From NCBI RefSeq assembly GCF_000011365.1, contig NC_004463.1:5752001-5816000 (forward strand): 64,000 nt of DNA. Reading direction: 5' to 3'. This DNA comes from Bradyrhizobium diazoefficiens USDA 110 (GTDB lineage Bacteria; Pseudomonadota; Alphaproteobacteria; Rhizobiales; Xanthobacteraceae). Both the position numbers and the translations under genes were made by a program. Positions 62,000 to 64,000 of this stretch are shown piece by piece; positions within the stretch are counted from its first letter, which is position 1; each line of letters begins with the position of its first letter. The notes under the pieces are model-generated. The model was not told the DNA's origin, searched no databases, and worked only from the letters and a program-made list of their open reading frames with translations.

Positions 62000-62862
62000 T
62001 TCTTGAATCCGAGCACATCGGCGCCGCGCGCCTTCGTCTCGGCCTCGCGCATGACACGGCTGGTCAATTCCGCGGACGCCAATCCCTTGAGCGCTTTGGG
62101 CGGCGCGCCTTCGCGCAGCGCCTTCAGCGTATCGTGGACGGCCTGCGTCGCGGCCGCGATCGGCGCATGGCCCTGGAGCGCGATGCGCACGCGCTGGCCG
62201 GCGAGATAATCGGGCGCATTCAATTCTTCCGGCGCGCCGCCGAGCACGATCGGCAGATGCGTCGCGGCTGCGACTGCTTCAAGCTCGGCACGCGACTTGA
62301 TGCCGGTGAAGAACAGCGCATCCACGCCGGTCGCCTCGTACGCCTGCGCGCGGCGGATCGTATCGTCGAGCGAGGTGATCGCGGCAGCTCCAGTGCGGCC
62401 CATGATGACGAGCGTGGGATCGCTGCGGCCGCTGAGCGCCGCCTTCATCTTGCCGACGCCCTCCTCCAGCGAGATCAATTGCGTCTTCGCTTCACCGAAG
62501 GCGGCCGGCAGCAGCGTGTCCTCGATGGTGAGACCGGCCGCACCCGCCGTCTCCAGCTCCTGCACGGTGCGGCGCACGTTGAGCGCATTGCCATAGCCGT
62601 GATCGGCATCGACCAGCACCGGCAGCGCGGACGCGCGCGACATCCGCCGCATCTGCTCGGCGAGCTCGGTGAGCGTGATCAGCGTGATATCGGGGTCGCC
62701 GAGCACGGCGAGCGAGGCCACCGAACCGCCGAACATGCCGAGCGGAAAGCCGAGATCCTCGGCGATGCGGATCGAGATGGCGTCGTAGACCGAGCCGGGA
62801 TGGATGCAGCCCGGACCCGACAGGATCGATCGCAGTTTTTCGCGGCGGGAACGAAAGGCCAT
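61996..62862 (-). CDS. Isocitrate lyase / PEP-mutase family enzyme
   Basis: A 288-residue TIM-barrel protein. Conserved parts: [20 protein letters not shown], the metal site [24 protein letters not shown] and MGRTGAAA. Where isocitrate lyases carry KKCGH this group has a different loop; it is closest in pattern to oxaloacetate decarboxylase-like members. It is coupled to acylphosphatase. The exact reaction needs assay. Confidence 0.85.
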   Translation of the reverse strand: MAFRSRREKLRSILSGPGCIHPGSVYDAISIRIAEDLGFPLGMFGGSVASLAVLGDPDITLITLTELAEQMRRMSRASALPVLVDADHGYGNALNVRRTVQELETAGAAGLTIEDTLLPAAFGEAKTQLISLEEGVGKMKAALSGRSDPTLVIMGRTGAAAITSLDDTIRRAQAYEATGVDALFFTGIKSRAELEAVAAATHLPIVLGGAPEELNAPDYLAGQRVRIALQGHAPIAAATQAVHDTLKALREGAPPKALKGLASAELTSRVMREAETKARGADVLGFKK

Positions 62863-62879
62863 GGTCGCCTCACTCTCAA

Positions 62880-62990
62880 TTCCTCATCCTGAGGAGCGCG
62901 CTCTTGCGCGCGTCTCGAAGGATGAAGGCCCGGCTGGTGGCCTCGCCCTTCGAGACGCCGCGCAAGCGCGGCTCCTCAGGGTGAGGGTCG
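62880..62990. repeat. Large imperfect palindrome repeat
   Basis: CTCATCCTGAGGAGCGCGCT on the left and GGCTCCTCAGGGTGAG on the right are inverted, and CGTCTCGAAGG faces CCTTCGAGACG. The whole can fold into one long hairpin. It is of a type common between genes in Bradyrhizobium. It lies between the PEP-mutase-family gene and pccA. Confidence 0.7.
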
Positions 62991-63010
62991 ACTGTTGTGC
63001 TCCGGAGTGC

Positions 63011-64000
63011 TTACGCAAACTCCAAAATCAGTGCGTCCACCGCGAGCGTCGCACCGGCGCTGGCGTGGATCTTCTTGACGGTACCGTCCTGCTCGGCGCG
63101 GAGCACGTTCTGCATCTTCATGGCTTCGACCACCGCGAGCGTCTCGCCGGCCTTGACCTCCTGCCCTTCCGTCACCGCGATCGAGACGATGAGCCCGGGC
63201 ATCGGGCAGAGCAGCTTCTTGCCGGTGTCGGAGGCCGTGGTCACAGGCATCAGCCGCGCCGAGGCGGCCTCCGCCTCGGTCCAGACATAGACCGGCACCT
63301 CGACGCCCTGATGCGCGAGGCGGATGCCGTTAGCGATCGGCCGGGCCTGCACCGCGACGAAATGGCCGTCGATGGTGCCCTGCCAGACCGGATCGCCCGG
63401 CTTCCACGGCGACTGCAATAGATGCACGTGGCCGGCCTTGCCCTCGACATCGACGAAGCGCACCGCGATCGCCTCGCTCTCGCGACCGACCTCGAGCGAA
63501 ATCTCCTGGCGGTCGAGCCAGACCGCGCGGCGGCGCTCACGCTGCACGACGCGGCCACCAAGCTGACCGGAAATCTGACGCTTGCGTTCACCCAGCACGT
63601 GGTCGATGGCGGCGCCGACCGCGGCGATCCGCCGGGCGACCTCGCCTTCGGGCACGCGCACCGCAAAGCCCTTGGGGAATTCCTCGGCGATGAAGCCGGT
63701 CGAGAGCCGGCCCTCGCGCCAGCGTGGATGATGCATCAGCGCCGACAGGAACGGGATGTTGTGACGGATGCCGTCGACATAGAACGAGTCCAGCGCGGTC
63801 GCCTGTGCCTCGATCGCGGCCGCGCGCGACGGCGCGTGGGTGACGAGCTTGGCGATCATCGGATCGTAATGGATCGAGATCTCGCCGCCTTCCTGCACGC
63901 CGGTGTCGTTGCGGATGGTGATGCCGTCCTGGCTCGCTTCCGCCGGCGGACGATACTTCACCAGGCGCCCGATCGAGGGCAGGAAGTTGCGGAACGGGTC
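63011..64000 (-). CDS. pccA: Propionyl-CoA carboxylase alpha subunit (3' part, cut by window edge)
   Basis: The C-terminal 329 residues of a biotin-dependent acyl-CoA carboxylase alpha chain; the start lies beyond position 64000. Seen are the end of the biotin-carboxylase domain (EGGEISIHYDPMIAKLVTHA, GIRHNIPFLSALMHHPRW), the BT domain and the biotinyl domain with the biotin Lys in VVEAMKMQNVL. It carboxylates propionyl-CoA to methylmalonyl-CoA together with the beta subunit. The frame is open to the last base. Confidence 0.93.
   Translation of the reverse strand, partial: DPFRNFLPSIGRLVKYRPPAEASQDGITIRNDTGVQEGGEISIHYDPMIAKLVTHAPSRAAAIEAQATALDSFYVDGIRHNIPFLSALMHHPRWREGRLSTGFIAEEFPKGFAVRVPEGEVARRIAAVGAAIDHVLGERKRQISGQLGGRVVQRERRRAVWLDRQEISLEVGRESEAIAVRFVDVEGKAGHVHLLQSPWKPGDPVWQGTIDGHFVAVQARPIANGIRLAHQGVEVPVYVWTEAEAASARLMPVTTASDTGKKLLCPMPGLIVSIAVTEGQEVKAGETLAVVEAMKMQNVLRAEQDGTVKKIHASAGATLAVDALILEFA

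Overview
The window looks like a chromosome segment of a Bradyrhizobium-type alphaproteobacterium. It is GC-rich and carries four ROSE-type RNA thermometers in front of small heat-shock genes, an alphaproteobacterial RpoH, MgtE, LipB, FliN, a propionyl-CoA carboxylase subunit, and palindromic intergenic repeats of the kind I remember from Bradyrhizobium. The assignment rests on gene content and family recognition, not on a search.

Layout. (1) 0.1-11.4 kb is an accessory zone of envelope and metabolic genes: RlpA, an ABC-type substrate-binding protein, a PAP2/cupin/DUF3147/DUF3147 operon, a FAD-Rieske oxidoreductase and a repeat-rich DUF1236/peptidoglycan-binding protein. (2) 12.0-15.7 kb is an intact three-subunit molybdenum aldehyde oxidase operon (paoABC type). 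(3) 15.8-20.6 kb is a decay zone: fragments of a second PAP2 and a second cupin gene, a broken MFS transporter, an ATP-dependent ligase with an altered motif I, and other remnants. (4) 20.7-36.7 kb is a stress island: PRC-barrel protein, glycosyltransferase, six Hsp20 proteins, GroES/GroEL, an RpoH sigma factor, a periplasmic Deg-type protease and several small envelope proteins. Four Hsp20 transcripts share one promoter design (CTTGAAA, 16 bp, TARTTT) followed by a thermometer leader. (5) 37.0-44.1 kb resembles a phage-satellite island: an Nu1-like terminase small subunit, a 1064-residue primase-helicase, AlpA and unknown proteins, with no visible integrase or capsid genes. A polX C-terminal fragment lies at its left edge. 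(6) 45.8-64 kb looks like core chromosome: TonB/TolA-like protein, aldo/keto reductase, MgtE, two polysaccharide deacetylases, tRNA-Leu(GAG), FliN, LipB, a DnaB-like protein with a frameshift, tautomerase/LysR, a TIGR01777 epimerase, a hybrid histidine kinase, acylphosphatase, a PEP-mutase-family enzyme and PccA.

How it works together. The stress island combines holdase chaperones (Hsp20), a foldase (GroESL), a periplasmic protease, a heat-shock sigma factor and envelope proteins. Heat would melt the ROSE leaders and switch on Hsp20 translation. At one locus the thermometer transcript appears to run on into two small proteins and a glycosyltransferase, and at another it may reach rpoH. At least seven recognisable gene fragments lie in or near the accessory part, so this region has been repeatedly rearranged.
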